Source of the DNA: Camellia lanceoleosa
Lineage: Eukaryota; Streptophyta; Magnoliopsida; Ericales; Theaceae
DNA length: 64,000 nucleotides
Reading direction: 5' to 3'
Assembly: GCA_025200525.1 (NCBI GenBank)
Contig: CM045762.1
Location: 30,584,196 to 30,648,195 of the forward strand
Shown: piece by piece, positions 49,721-60,185 of the stretch
Numbering within the stretch: the stretch's first letter is position 1
Layout of the letters: each line of letters starts with the position of its first letter
Notes under the pieces: generated by a model
Database searches by the model: none
Seen by the model: only the letters and a program-made list of their open reading frames with translations
What the model was told of the DNA's origin: nothing
Position numbers and translations under genes: made by a program

Positions 49721-50139
49721 CAGTACTTTTGCTTGGCCGGCAACATTTTGTGCCTACGAGAATATTGTGCCGATAAAAGTATTTTTCAATGGGATGACCG
49801 GTGGCTTCCCCTTCCGGCCGGTGGTGTTCCCAAAGCCTTGTTTAGGCCATATGAGTAGTTTTTGGTCTTCATAGCTCAAGAAAGTGCAAGAAAGTGTATC
49901 TCCGACACTCAACCGGCCTCCGTTTTGACCTCGGACCGTGTCTGCTGTACGTGACACTCGAATTCGTGCAAGGTGTATCCTTTTGTATCCTTTTGCCTTT
50001 TTGCAAGATTCAAAAAGTTGCCCTCGTGTGCGTCGCATGCATTCATCGCACTATTTCGGTGCATTGCATCGCGCCGTCGTGCGCCTCACAGTTGCATTGT
50101 TATGCACGTACTACACGCGTCGTAACACGCACCCCCTTA

Positions 50140-50905
50140 TGCATTGTCATGCATTTTATCACAAGCATTGTCATGCATTTCAATACATACGTCGCCTCGC
50201 GCATCGTTCGCGTTGTCGTGCATTCCCTTACCATGCATTGTCATGCTTTCCAAAACACGTGCGTTGTTGCGCATTTAAGTCCATTTGCATTGTCATGCAT
50301 TTCAAAAGGAAAACATGCGTTGTCACGCATTCGAATTCATTCACATTATCATCTGCATTTCATTTCCCATTCCTTTGAGGTATGCGTGCCTCAATTCCAT
50401 TGAGGTATGCGTGCCTCAATTCCTTTGAGGCACGCGTGTCTCATTTGCATCATTTTCCAATTCCATTGAGGTATGCGTGCCTCAATTCCTTTGAGGCACG
50501 CGTGTCTCATTTGCTTCATTTTCCAATCCTTGAGGCATGCGTGTCTCATTTGCATCATTTTCCTATCCTTGAGGCATGCGTGTCTCATTTGCATCATTTT
50601 CCATTCTTTTGAGGCACGCGTGTCTCATGTGCATTGTCTTGCACCTTTGAGGCATGCGTGTCTCATTCATTCCTTCGTGGCATGCGTGTCTTATTTACAT
50701 CATCTTACATCCCTTTGAGGCATGCGTGTCTCATTTGCATTGTTTTACCTTCTTATGAGACATACGTGTCTCATTTGCATTTCATTTTGCATCCTTGAGG
50801 CATGCGTGTCTCATTTACATCATCTTCCATTCCTTGTGGCATGCGTGCCTCATTTGCATTGGCATGCGTGTCTCATTTCCATTGGCATGCGCGTCTCACT
50901 TGCAC
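50140..50905 (+). repeat. Minisatellite array (36-42 bp, TTGAGGCATGCGTGTCTCAT)
   Basis: About fifteen copies of TTGAGGCATGCGTGTCTCAT plus TTGCATCATTTTCCAT-type spacer lie between 50377 and 50905. They are preceded by a looser field of GCATTGTCATGCATTTC (50140-50350). Apparent ORFs are translations of the repeat. Confidence 0.9.
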
Positions 50906-50919
50906 TGTGCGTTGCCCCA

Positions 50920-51345
50920 AATGGGTCTGGCGAGACCTTAAACACGCACGGTCTAGGAGACCTAAAATCCTTGGGAGGTGTAAAACCTTCATTCGCATTG
51001 TCTGAACGCACCGCGCTGTTTTGCGCATCTCATTGCATTTGGCATGCATTCCATCACACGATCTTGCGCATTGCACCGTCTTGTGCACCGCATCTCAATT
51101 CATACATTGCCCCAAACGGGTCTGGCGAGACCTTTAAACACGCACGGTCTAGGAGACCTTAAATCCTTCGAAGGTGCAAAACCTTTATTGTTACGCATCA
51201 CCGCATGTGGTGTAGTACGCATCATCACTTGCATCGTTTTGCATGATTGCACGTGTTGTAACGCGCACATTTTGCATCATCATGCCCTTTTCACGCACGG
51301 TCTAGGAGACCTTAAATCCTTGGAAGGTGCAAGACCTTCGGTGCA
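50920..51345 (+). repeat. Three spaced copies of CACGCACGGTCTAGGAGACC
   Basis: Copies start at 50943, 51139 and 51292. Each is followed by TTAAATCCTTGGAAGGTGC-like sequence, and two are preceded by CCCCAAA-GGGTCTGGCGAGACC. Units are 150-200 bp apart. Confidence 0.85.
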
Positions 51346-51354
51346 TTGCATTGT

Positions 51355-51535
51355 AAAAATACTGCATATGTCATACATTGCATTGTAAATACTGCATATG
51401 TCATGCATTTCATTGTAAATACTGCATATGTCATGCATCATTGTAGATAATGCATACATCATGTATTTCATCGTAATATAGTACATTGTCATGCATTTCC
51501 ACTGTAAATATTGCATTTACATTCCATTGCGTATT
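51355..51535 (+). repeat. 35-bp tandem repeat
   Basis: CATTGTAAATACTGCATATG with TCATGCATTT repeats about four to five times with small changes. Confidence 0.85.
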
Positions 51536-51569
51536 TGTAGATATTGCATTTTAGTTGCATGCATCCCTT

Positions 51570-52265
51570 GCATTACCTTCCATCTATGGCTTGCACCTTT
51601 CCTTGTTGAGCTTGGTTTGGTATGTGCTCATACTTTTTACGTCAAAACACAGTTCTGCATGTGTATGCGCCTATTCCACGTTGGTATGTTGGTTTGAGGG
51701 TTGCGGCACCTTTTCTTTGCTAGACATGGCTTGTACGTGTACATGCCTTTCCTAGGCAAGATTTGGTTTGGCCCGTGTGCCATATCCATTGTATCCATCT
51801 CCACTGTATTGTAGCTTGCATGCATTCACTGCATTACCTTCCATCTATGGCTTGCACCTTTCTTTGTTGAGCTTGGTCTGGTATGTGCTCATACCTTTCA
51901 CGTCAAAACACAGTTCTGCATGTGTACGTGCCTATTCCACGTTGGTATGTTGGTTTGAGGGTTGCGGCACCTTTTCTGTGCTAGACATGGCTTGTACGCG
52001 TACATGCCTTTCCTAGGCAAGATACGGTTTTGGCTGCATGCCATATCCATTGTAGATATTACATTGTAGTGTAAGGTTTGCATCCAGCATTAGGATCATT
52101 GTTCTTTCCCCAGCGGGTCGTCACCCCACTTATGTCATTCCACCCAATACTCGTTCTTGTGTCTATCTACATTACTCATAGTTCTGCATGTGAACGCGCC
52201 TATTCCACGCTGGTATGTTGGTTTAAGGATTGCGGCACCTTTTCTATGGTAGACAGACTTGTTAC
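51570..52265 (+). repeat. 261-bp tandem repeat
   Basis: GCATTACCTTCCATCTATGG starts units at 51570 and 51831 (261 bp). A third, 5'-truncated copy (from about 52180) retains GTTCTGCATGTG and GGTATGTTGGTTTAAGG. The array lies just before the 3' LTR, the hypervariable position known in Tat-lineage elements. Confidence 0.88.
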
Positions 52266-52810
52266 CTCCATCAATCTATTTGACATTTGTGTGGTTTCGA
52301 CCCGTTCATGATTGAATTATGATTCGATTATATTGCATATCATTTGCATTGTTTATACGTAGTTTTGTATATAGTGCATATCATTTTGCATTCATCATTG
52401 CATTGTCATGCATATTGCTAACAATATCATACTTGTTAAGTTGTTTTCTTTACAGGCACGATATTGTATGTACGGTTCATCTGAGGCCGGTGCAACCGGA
52501 CGAATCGGACAGGTATTGTATCCTCCGCGTGAGACGTATCGAGAATTACTTAATTCTCTTACATCCTTTCTGCATTGTAGTGTAGTCTGGTGTATGCTAG
52601 CTTAAAACTGTTGCATGCGTGCCTCGTTACAGCTTTTCTTTGCATGACCATAAGTTATGCTCGGCTTCTTGCATTGTCTTACATTTTGCCCCTGCCTTCG
52701 GGCGCATACTTTGTTTGTCTTGTATGTTTGTCCAAGTCTTCGGCCTTGTCAAAAATGGGTCGTCTCTGAGCTTTGACATTCACTCCCGTCATTGTTATGA
52801 CTTTCGAGTT

Positions 52811-52828
52811 CTGCCAAAGAGGGGCAAC
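52811..52828 (+). promoter_or_regulatory. Giant element polypurine tract
   Basis: CTGCCAAAGAGGGGCAAC abuts the 3' LTR. Its AAAGAGGGG core is the likely plus-strand primer. Confidence 0.65.
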
Positions 52829-55800
52829 TGTAGACACTCCATTTTTGACCGTCCTCAAGACTTGGACGTCACCGTTTGAACACCCGGTGATCATCCATGT
52901 TTGTGTTCGTTTGGAGTTCCTGGAGGTCTCGGCTACGCGCCTTGCCTCAGGATCTCCGAACTCGACTGTTTTGTGTCTGGTTTTGCACCAAACACTTGTG
53001 TTTTGCCTTGGAGGGGCAAGGAATGCCTTGTGAGGCATCCCCACACATCACCGGCCATGGCTAGATGCCACCGGCTGTTGTTTGTGTCCACCGGCAATGT
53101 ATATTGTCGGCCGGCACTCTTTTTGGCCGACCGGCCATCAATTTTGTCAAAATGACAATTTTGGCCAGCCGACTACTGTTCATCTGCTTTTAGCAGATAT
53201 TTTGTGGATCACGTGTATGGGGGGATTTCCCTCTTGAATGGCTTGTTTTGTAAGCCTTACAAGAGGGAATTGCCTATATAGGAAAGCTTCCTCTCTTTGG
53301 CCAAGGGTTAGACCTTTGTTAGACATTTTAGACAGCTTTTGTAAAGCTTGAGTTCTAGGGTTAGGGTTAGATATATATTCTATCTCTATAAGTGTGTGTT
53401 TTGTCCTACTTTTGCTCACAAACACATACCAACACACCATCTCTTGGACTTGAGACCTTTGGAGGGTTGTTTTAGTGTTTTGGAGCTGGATTAAAGCCAA
53501 AGAAGGCTGTTGGAGCATTGCTTGTGAAGGTGGTCTTCAAGGGTAAGAAACTTCCCTTTTATTCCCCATTTTTGCATTGCTTTTCTACCTATCTTAGAAC
53601 TATTTTTGTGCTTAGTGTATAATACAAAAAAGTTCTGTTTTTAAGCCCTCTTGATTGTTTGTTAAGGGTGTTTTGTGGTTTGGAGGTGTTTGACCACCCT
53701 TAGGCCTTGTAAGGCTCTTTTTTGTGCTATTTTGTGCAAGTTTCGGGACTATGGTGCTTGGGCCTCCTCACCACTGAAATCTTGAGGGATTTCAGTGGTG
53801 AAGATGGTGCCTTGAAGTCTCAAAAAGGGGAGGGCCACCCCTTCTCCTTGTTGTCCTTGAAAAGGACCATTTTTGGCCTCTTGAGGGAGCACTACGTTCA
53901 AAGGTTTGTTGATCATGTCTTGGCTGTTTTTCATGCTTATATTGTCATAATATAACATGGTTTTAAGTTGGTTTTGGTACACCATGCATGCTTAGCATAC
54001 CTACCATATGATGCCTTGTTATTGCCTTAATATGCCTTAGGTTGTTAGCCTTTGTTCTAGCATGTTTTAGGTTTAGCTTTGTGAAGGTTTTGTGCTTATT
54101 TTGCCATGTTTTAGGTCTGTCCATGTTTGTTTGAGTCGATCTTGGCATGAATTAGATAGCTCATTTGTATTATGGCTTGTATGCTTCAAGTAGGTGAATG
54201 TATAGCATGCATTGCTTGCATTAATTTAGTGGTTTGGGACCATCCTACATGTCATTTCAGTCCCTTTGGTGTGCTTGTATGCTTGCCTTGGACACCTCTT
54301 TGATGCTTCAAAAGCTTGTGTTGTATGCTCCATGTTTTAGCATTTGTGCATGCCTTTGAATTCAAACCATTTAGATGCCATCTAGGTGGTCTTTTGGGCT
54401 TTGTTTTGTGTGCTAAAACTCTATTTATGGTTGCTTAAGTCTTGCCATGTGTGGTTATACTAAGTGTAGTCCATTGCCTCTTTGGTGAGCCTTGAGTGCT
54501 TGGGCCATTTGCATGCTTATGTTTGTCTTGTTTAAGTTGGTTTGGCACCATGTTCTAACATGATTTTCAGAGCTTATGTTGCATACTAATTGTCCATGAT
54601 AGCCTCTTTTAAGTGTGCTTGAAAGTTGCTTGTTTAATGCTTAAGGTTTGGACCACAATATGTGCATGTGTGCATGTGTGTTTAGCCTTTATTTTTGAGC
54701 ACTTTGGCCACTGTTTTAGGCCTATTTAGAGCTGCCTAAATCATGTCTAAGACCACCTTTTCATTAGTTTGCATTGCCTCATGTTTGCTTGTATGCTTGC
54801 ATAAGTGTCTTGTCATGCCATGTTGCATCCTTAGCTTGCATGCCTAGGTTGCATTGCATCTTGCATGCATGCCTTGTTCCTTAATTTGGTGATAGGAATT
54901 GGGCCTTGGTTTGTTTGATTGGTTTGCACCTCATTTGACATGAAAGTGCATGCTTGATTCTTTGGGCCATCATGCATGGAAATGCGTGATTGGTGGTCCG
55001 AGAATCGAGGCACATGCCCCTTTGAGTCACAAACATGATAGGGGGCATGATTAGTGCATACATTGCTTGAATTGTATTGCCATGCAAGTTCTGCCCTCTG
55101 CTGCTGTAAGTTGCAGGTTCTGCAGGCATTCTTTGCCGACCGGCAGTATTTAGTGTCGACCGGCAGTACATCATCAGCCGATGGATGCATATTGTGCCGA
55201 TGACCACTATTCACTGCCGGTGGCTATTCTACTCAACCGATGGTGATCCCCAGTATCTGAAGAAGCATCTCTGAGATTTTGGCAGTATGCAGAAGGGCAT
55301 AGCAGGGAAAACAGAGGCAATCTTTGCATGGCATTGCAATCCCAAGCAGGACCCGGGTATGCGTTGCATCAGGTTCTCCTCCCGAGGCGGTTTACTGTTT
55401 TTCCTAGTCTAGTTAGTTGTTAACTAATTAGGCAATTTGTAATATTTAATTAGCTTGCGTAGTTAATTAATTTGTATTATTCTTTTGGTCCCTCCGGGCG
55501 AGGGCGAATCTGTAATAAGTGTGGGTGCGTGTGCGTGCATGTCTTCCAACCCCACGTCTTTCTTCCCTTTTATTTACCTGCTTATGATGGTAGATTAGGG
55601 CACGTTTAAATTAGCATACCTCGTGCAATGCATGCGTGCATCCATGCATTTGTCTTGCATGCACCGGGCTCGGTACATCATACAAACTGCATTGTATTTT
55701 CAATTCCAAATTGAATACGTGATAATTGCAGCATTCCACATGCCATGTGTAGGATAGCCGAGCCTATTCTAGTTGCATCTTGCATGTGTTGCATTTGCCA

Positions 55801-56526
55801 CTTAACATGAACTAGGACATGCATGTTTGCTAACCAGTTTATTGTTCTGGTACGGAGTACAATGTAAGTATTTATGCTTTAGCATCTCGCATGCGTGTGA
55901 ATGTTAACATGACAGCATGATTACCATGTGGCTAAATGCTTATATGAGATAAACTGCCTGATTGCCTGTGGGTGGAGGTTGGATTGTTTGAGTTGGAAAA
56001 ACTCGTTGAAATCCGTATTTTAGCCTACTTGCGAGTAGCAAATTCCAAAGCATTTTCAAAACAAACAGATATGCAATGCTTGTTTCCAAATTAGACAATC
56101 TAGTCTATACTTGTTTGTCTTGGCAAGATAACATAGTAAATCTAGGCTAATAACCGGAACAAGAACACATAACGTTTTCAAAAACGGATATCACGGTTAG
56201 TAGAGGCCAGTCTTCGGACTGGGCAAAAGGGGGTGCTCATAGCTGACCTTCCCCGATCGTACCCAAGCTCCCGAGCCAAGACAGCTTTGGTGATAACGAA
56301 CACGTGGCCTTTGGCACCGAGTCAGGGTTTCCTAAATTTTCCCATTAAAAAATATTTAGGTGGCGACTCTGTATCTGGCAAAGCAGTCCATGTTTGGCAC
56401 TTCTTTTCAAAATTTGTTTTTCTCAAAACGATTTACCAGAGTTGGATTCTTTGGTTCAGATTACGAACCGCAACAAACAAAAAGGGGAGTTCGAACTGTA
56501 GCGAGGTCCCTCGTGGGCTTGTTACA
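52829..56526 (+). repeat. Giant element 3' LTR (3698 bp)
   Basis: Paired with 37480-41168. Contains the TATA box (53275), the perfect 13-bp hairpin (53769-53800), CCGGC palindrome clusters (53050-53170 and 55130-55210), and the internal GGTGGCGACTCTG motif about 160 bp before its end. Confidence 0.95.
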
Positions 56527-56531
56527 CAAGT

Positions 56532-56835
56532 GAACAATAGAATGGATTAATTGGAAGAAACAAAGCAGTTAGAAACAGGATATAACACCACATGGCTCTG
56601 ATACCATTGACGCGGAAGTAGCAAGCAGAATGAAGAACATGGATTTCGAAATCAAATATGACTAAAATTGAACAACAGATTTGGAATGCACATTTAAAAT
56701 ACTGAAAATAACTTATTTGAAATACAGAAAATAACTTACAATTGTAGCAACTGCAAGGATCTTTAATTGGGTTACAAAAGGAAAGGAGTAATTGTCACTC
56801 AGAGCTCTCTGTTTTTTCTTAACACTGAAGAATGA
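56532..56835 (-). other. Viral leader start with intact primer-binding site
   Basis: At 56592-56606 the minus strand reads TGGTATCAGAGCCAT, a perfect complement of the initiator tRNA-Met 3' end and the conventional origin of caulimovirid maps. Below it lies the right part of the leader, cut by the retrotransposon at 56531. Above it lies the segment reused in the left junction (56700-56753). Confidence 0.8.
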
Positions 56836-57182
56836 AAAACTTGAAGCTTTCTGAATGAATACGTTACAATATATAGAAAAGGAAAATACAGTAATCATGT
56901 GACTAATACAGTAATCTTGTGACTTCTTTGATTGTTGAAAGCAGCTGGCAGCGCATGGGGTAAAGTAGATGCTGTCGGTTGCTTTCGGTGGAGTGATTGC
57001 ACGAATATGCAGCTTTAACAAAAGTTGATTGGGTGAACAGTAAAAGTGAATTGTAACTTTTACTATTCATTACTTTCGGTGGAACACGTGAATATAAGAA
57101 TCAATATAGATACAAATTAGCAGCTTTTCTCAAAAGAGTATTGATTGAAGCTAATTTGTATTTATAGGGAATCCTATGTTGA
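56836..57182 (-). promoter_or_regulatory. Viral intergenic region and promoter
   Basis: TATATAT at 56869-56875 (minus strand). Upstream are two 20-bp direct repeats AATACAGTAATC(A/T)TGTGACT (about 56886-56925) and two CTTTCGGTGGA boxes. A hairpin GAACAGTAAAAGT/ACTTTTACTATTC lies near 57030-57070. The layout of TATA, start and Met-type primer site in order matches a pararetroviral large intergenic region. Activity is not implied. Confidence 0.6.
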
Positions 57183-58667
57183 TCAGTCAAATGGGTCCTG
57201 AGCATCTTGGAACTCAGATCTGCCATAGGAGATGGGTTGAGTAGTTGATCCTTCAGAAGATTGTGAATGGTCTGAATTGTCTTCTGAATTTTCTGAATTG
57301 GTTGACTGGGCTTCAACTTGATTTGTAATTTGACGGGCTAACTGGAGCAATTCATTTCTGGATAGCTTGGGCTTGACCTTTGATTTAGCTTTGGGCTGAG
57401 CAGGGGGTGAAATGGGCTTAGCCTTAGCTTTGGACTTTGATTTGGGTCGTGAATGTTCCTTGGGTTGGTCCGGAACTGCTGGAGTTTTGGACTTTGCCTT
57501 GGATCTTGATTGGGCCGGCTGAACTGATTTGGATTTGGATGATTTGGGCTTGGAACCACTGGATGAGGGGCTTCCAAGGTTGATTGGAGGAAGACTGGGC
57601 TGACTTCCTTGACTGATTACAGCAGTTGGGTTCTGCTGGGCTTTGATCATAGAAGGAGTTGGAGCACATTGATCAATGGGAAATTCGTCTTGAACAATTT
57701 CAAATATTCTGGGCACATTGAACTTAGCCCACCATTTGGTGAATCTTGTGGTGATTATGTTACCATCAATTCCATAATGCCATTTAAATATCCATGAGAG
57801 TTTATATTTGGATATAAAAATTAACAAAGATGGAAATTGTCTCTGATGAGTGGTGAATGGGTAAACAGAGGAGAAATAGTTAACTAGTTCAATGAGATCA
57901 CCAGGAAGGATCTCTGAAATGGCACCATAATGAGTCCACCATCTCAGAAACCAGGTAGGTAATTCAGATTTGAATTTTTGATCAAAGCAAATGAACTAGG
58001 AATGACTGAAGGACTCATTTTGGTACAAGAAGATCTTGAACCACGCATCAACATAATCATGGTAATTGTACTGAATAGAATGATCAGGTAAATTTCGAAG
58101 CTGATAAGGAGGACCCCATTCAGCTTGGGAAACAATACTATGGATGTAAATGGAATGATACAGAACCTTGCTAGCATAGGTTCGATCATAAATGGGTTTG
58201 ATCAAGACTGATTGATGATGGATCAAAATATCTTTATAATAGGTGAGTGTTTTCTCTGGATGTGAGAGGATGAAATGGCATCTAGAGCCAAAATGGGATT
58301 TAGCAATTTCATGGATCAATTGACTTTTAGGATGACTAGGTTCTTTATAGAACAGATTAGTAGTGTGTGATTTGATATAATCAGTTCGGGATGACTTAAT
58401 TGGGTTGGCAGGAAATGGAGTAACTGAGACTGATTGGCTTGATGAAGCAAAATGATCGAGAGCAAAGCAATTGGAGTAATGGAATGCAGGGATGTTACCA
58501 AGGAGTTGGTAACGGTTGATCATTTGAATGGGTTGAGGGTATTGTCCCACTAACTCCAAAAGAGGAGGAATAAAAGGCTGGCTAGAAGGAACCAAAGCCT
58601 TGGAAGGAGGCCTTGGGTGAGACATCTGTTTGAACAAGAAACAATGATTAGTAGCAGGGATTAACAA
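57183..58667 (-). pseudogene. Endogenous pararetrovirus ORF2-like gene
   Basis: The first part (58667-57996) has SHPRPPSKALVPSSQPF, YPQPIQMINRYQLLGNIP, SHFGSRCHFILSHPEKTL and SQAEWGPPYQLRNLPDHS. A frameshift near 57995 leads to LSWIFKWHYGIDGNIITTRFTKWW and a long Lys/Ser/Pro-rich tail ending GRSEFQDAQDPFD at 57183. It lies downstream of RNase H, where Florendoviruses have a second ORF of unknown role. I recognise it by position and recurring plant-genome copies only, so no function is assigned. Confidence 0.65.
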
Positions 58668-58891
58668 CCAGAAAGAAGATTAAGATAATTTTGGTAGTAG
58701 TGTAAATCATTGTAATAGTTATGACGCAGAATGCGACGAGCTTGAATCTGTTGGTGAATGATGTATACTGCTCTTTTGGTAGTGGGTTTGGTTGATTTAA
58801 GGTGATTAATTCGGTGGTTGACTTGTTTAATCAAGGTTTGGTAATGGGTAATTTGGGTTTTTAAATATGGAATATGTGGAGCTGCATTCAT
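58661..58891 (-). pseudogene. Small viral ORF between RNase H and ORF2
   Basis: 76 codons, MNAAPHIPYLKTQITHYQ..., rich in Gln/His/Tyr with heptad-like spacing (QITHYQTLIKQVNHRINHL) suggesting a short coiled coil. It overlaps the ORF2 start by a few bases. It may be the true N-terminus of ORF2 in another frame. Unknown function. Confidence 0.5.
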
Positions 58892-58902
58892 CCCTTACCC
58901 CC

Positions 58903-59541
58903 CTATAAAAATTTTCGGGTGAGAAAATCAGGAAGGGAATTTTGACAACCAGGTATATAGGTAATATCAAAATTAAAAATACTTAAAATAGATTGCCAAC
59001 GGGCAAAAATTTGTTTACTAGCAAGATTTTGAACATTTTTTTCCAAAACATATTTAGCAGATTTGCAATCAACACGAAGTAAAAATTTTTGATTTAGAAT
59101 ATCATCTTGAAATTTTTGAATACACAAAACAGTAGACAAAATTTCTTTTTTAATAATCCTATAATTTAATTGTGCTTTATTCCAGACGCCAGAATGATAA
59201 CGAACAATTTGTTCAGAAGATTGAGGAGTGATTTTTTGAAGAAGAATACCACCATAACCAATATCAGAAGCATCAGTTTGAATAATTTTGAATGAATTCT
59301 CAGTAGGAATACCAAGACAAGGAAGAGTCTCAACATAGTGTTTAACTTGTTGAACAATGGCAGTGTGAGCAGGAGACCAAGGAGGAAGATTATCCTTTAA
59401 CCTATCAAACAGAGGTTGACACTCCTAAGGTCTTTATAGAACTCAGCAATGTAATTAAGGGAACCTAAGAACCTTTGTAATTGGGTTTTATCAAGAATTT
59501 CATCAGGAAATTTGGAAGCAAATTCAATAGATCGACTAATG
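58903..59541 (-). pseudogene. Endogenous pararetrovirus RT C-terminus and RNase H
   Basis: The ORF 59139-58903 contains LCIQKFQDDILNQKFLLRVD, KNLASKQIFARWQ-like spacing (here NLASKQIFARWQSIL) and NSLPDFLTRKFL, the caulimovirid RNase H end. Further upstream the strand shows SNEEIV-type decay and the RT thumb motif LQRFLGSLNYIAEFYKDL near 59440-59500. A frameshift lies near 59420. Similarity stops at about 59541, at the AT-rich centre of the hAT element. The catalytic RT half is absent. Confidence 0.82.
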
Positions 59542-59789
59542 TATTTATATATATTTATATATTATTTAATATATAAATAATATATTTATTATATAATTTA
59601 ATTAAAGATAAACGAGCCGAGCCTACCGAGCCGAACACATGCGAGCTCGAGCTCGGCTCGTTAACGAAACGAACCCAATAATCGAGCTCAAGCTCGGCTC
59701 GTTTACTAAACGAGCCGAGCCGAGCCCTTACCAAGCCGAGCTAAGCCTGTTCACAAATAGCTCGGTTCATTTGCAATCCTAACTGTGGC

Positions 59790-60185
59790 CAGGGAAAATC
59801 ATTTAGCCTTTTGATTTTAGAGGCATATGTTAGCAATGATGTCAAATATTTGAACTTTTTTGCAATAAAAGGTGTCTATGATTAATCAGATATAAAGTGA
59901 TAACCTGATTAATATGGCATATAGCATCTATGTGGCACAAATTTTAAACATAAAAATGTCGTACGTTCTATTCAATTAAATGGACTAGAAAAAAAAAATT
60001 CAAAAAAAGATTAAAATAAATTAAAAATAAATTAGATTATTTTTACTGAGCATTTTAAGATTTTTTTTTTTAACTTTTTAAATTCTTCTATACTAAACGG
60101 GCCAAAAAAGTAAATTAAAAAAAATCATTACAGACAAAAAATAAAGAAGAAAGAGTGATTTTTTTTTTTAGCTAGATGCCAAATC
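59790..60185. other. AT-rich spacer
   Basis: No feature recognised. Confidence 0.5.

Larger units (their letters stand above)
37480..56526 (+). mobile_element. Giant non-autonomous Tat/Ogre-like LTR retrotransposon (19,047 bp)
   Basis: LTRs 37480-41168 and 52829-56526 begin TGTAGA(T/C)AC and end CTTGTTACA. An exact target duplication CAAGT (37475-37479, 56527-56531) flanks the element. A primer-binding site of the GCGACT-CTGGGGA type follows the 5' LTR, and a purine-rich CAAAGAGGGGCAAC precedes the 3' LTR. The 11.66-kb interior holds a broken gag, no recognisable protease, RT, RNase H or integrase, an antisense plant mobile domain gene, and tandem arrays. Mobility would have depended on a partner element. 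Confidence 0.93.
34192..59781. mobile_element. hAT-type foldback element, host of the viral insertion
   Basis: Left end TAGGGCTGCAAACGAGCC; right end, inverted, TAGGATTGCAAATGAACC. Both continue into GCTCGGCTCG-rich inner sequence. An exact 8-bp target duplication ACTGTGGC flanks it (34184-34191, 59782-59789). TAGGG-type ends plus 8 bp point to the hAT superfamily. Only about 180 bp (left) and 240 bp (right) belong to this element; everything between is viral and later insertions. No transposase is present. A related 162-bp copy lies at 61870-62031. Confidence 0.85.

Noticed and set aside
50382..50612. ORF with repeated ACVSHLHHFP units
   Set aside because: Direct translation of the 38-bp minisatellite; its period makes frames open by chance.
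50377..50905. Possible CRISPR-like array
   Set aside because: Plant genome, spacers are themselves repetitive, and no cas genes. It is an ordinary minisatellite.
57183..57827. Host Lys-rich or LEA-like protein
   Set aside because: It is the continuation, after a frameshift, of the ORF2-like gene downstream of viral RNase H.
34192..59781. Mutator-type (MULE) element with 9-bp duplication
   Set aside because: A 9-bp reading AACTGTGGC is possible, but TAGGG/TAGGA ends become symmetric only with the 8-bp ACTGTGGC, which favours hAT.
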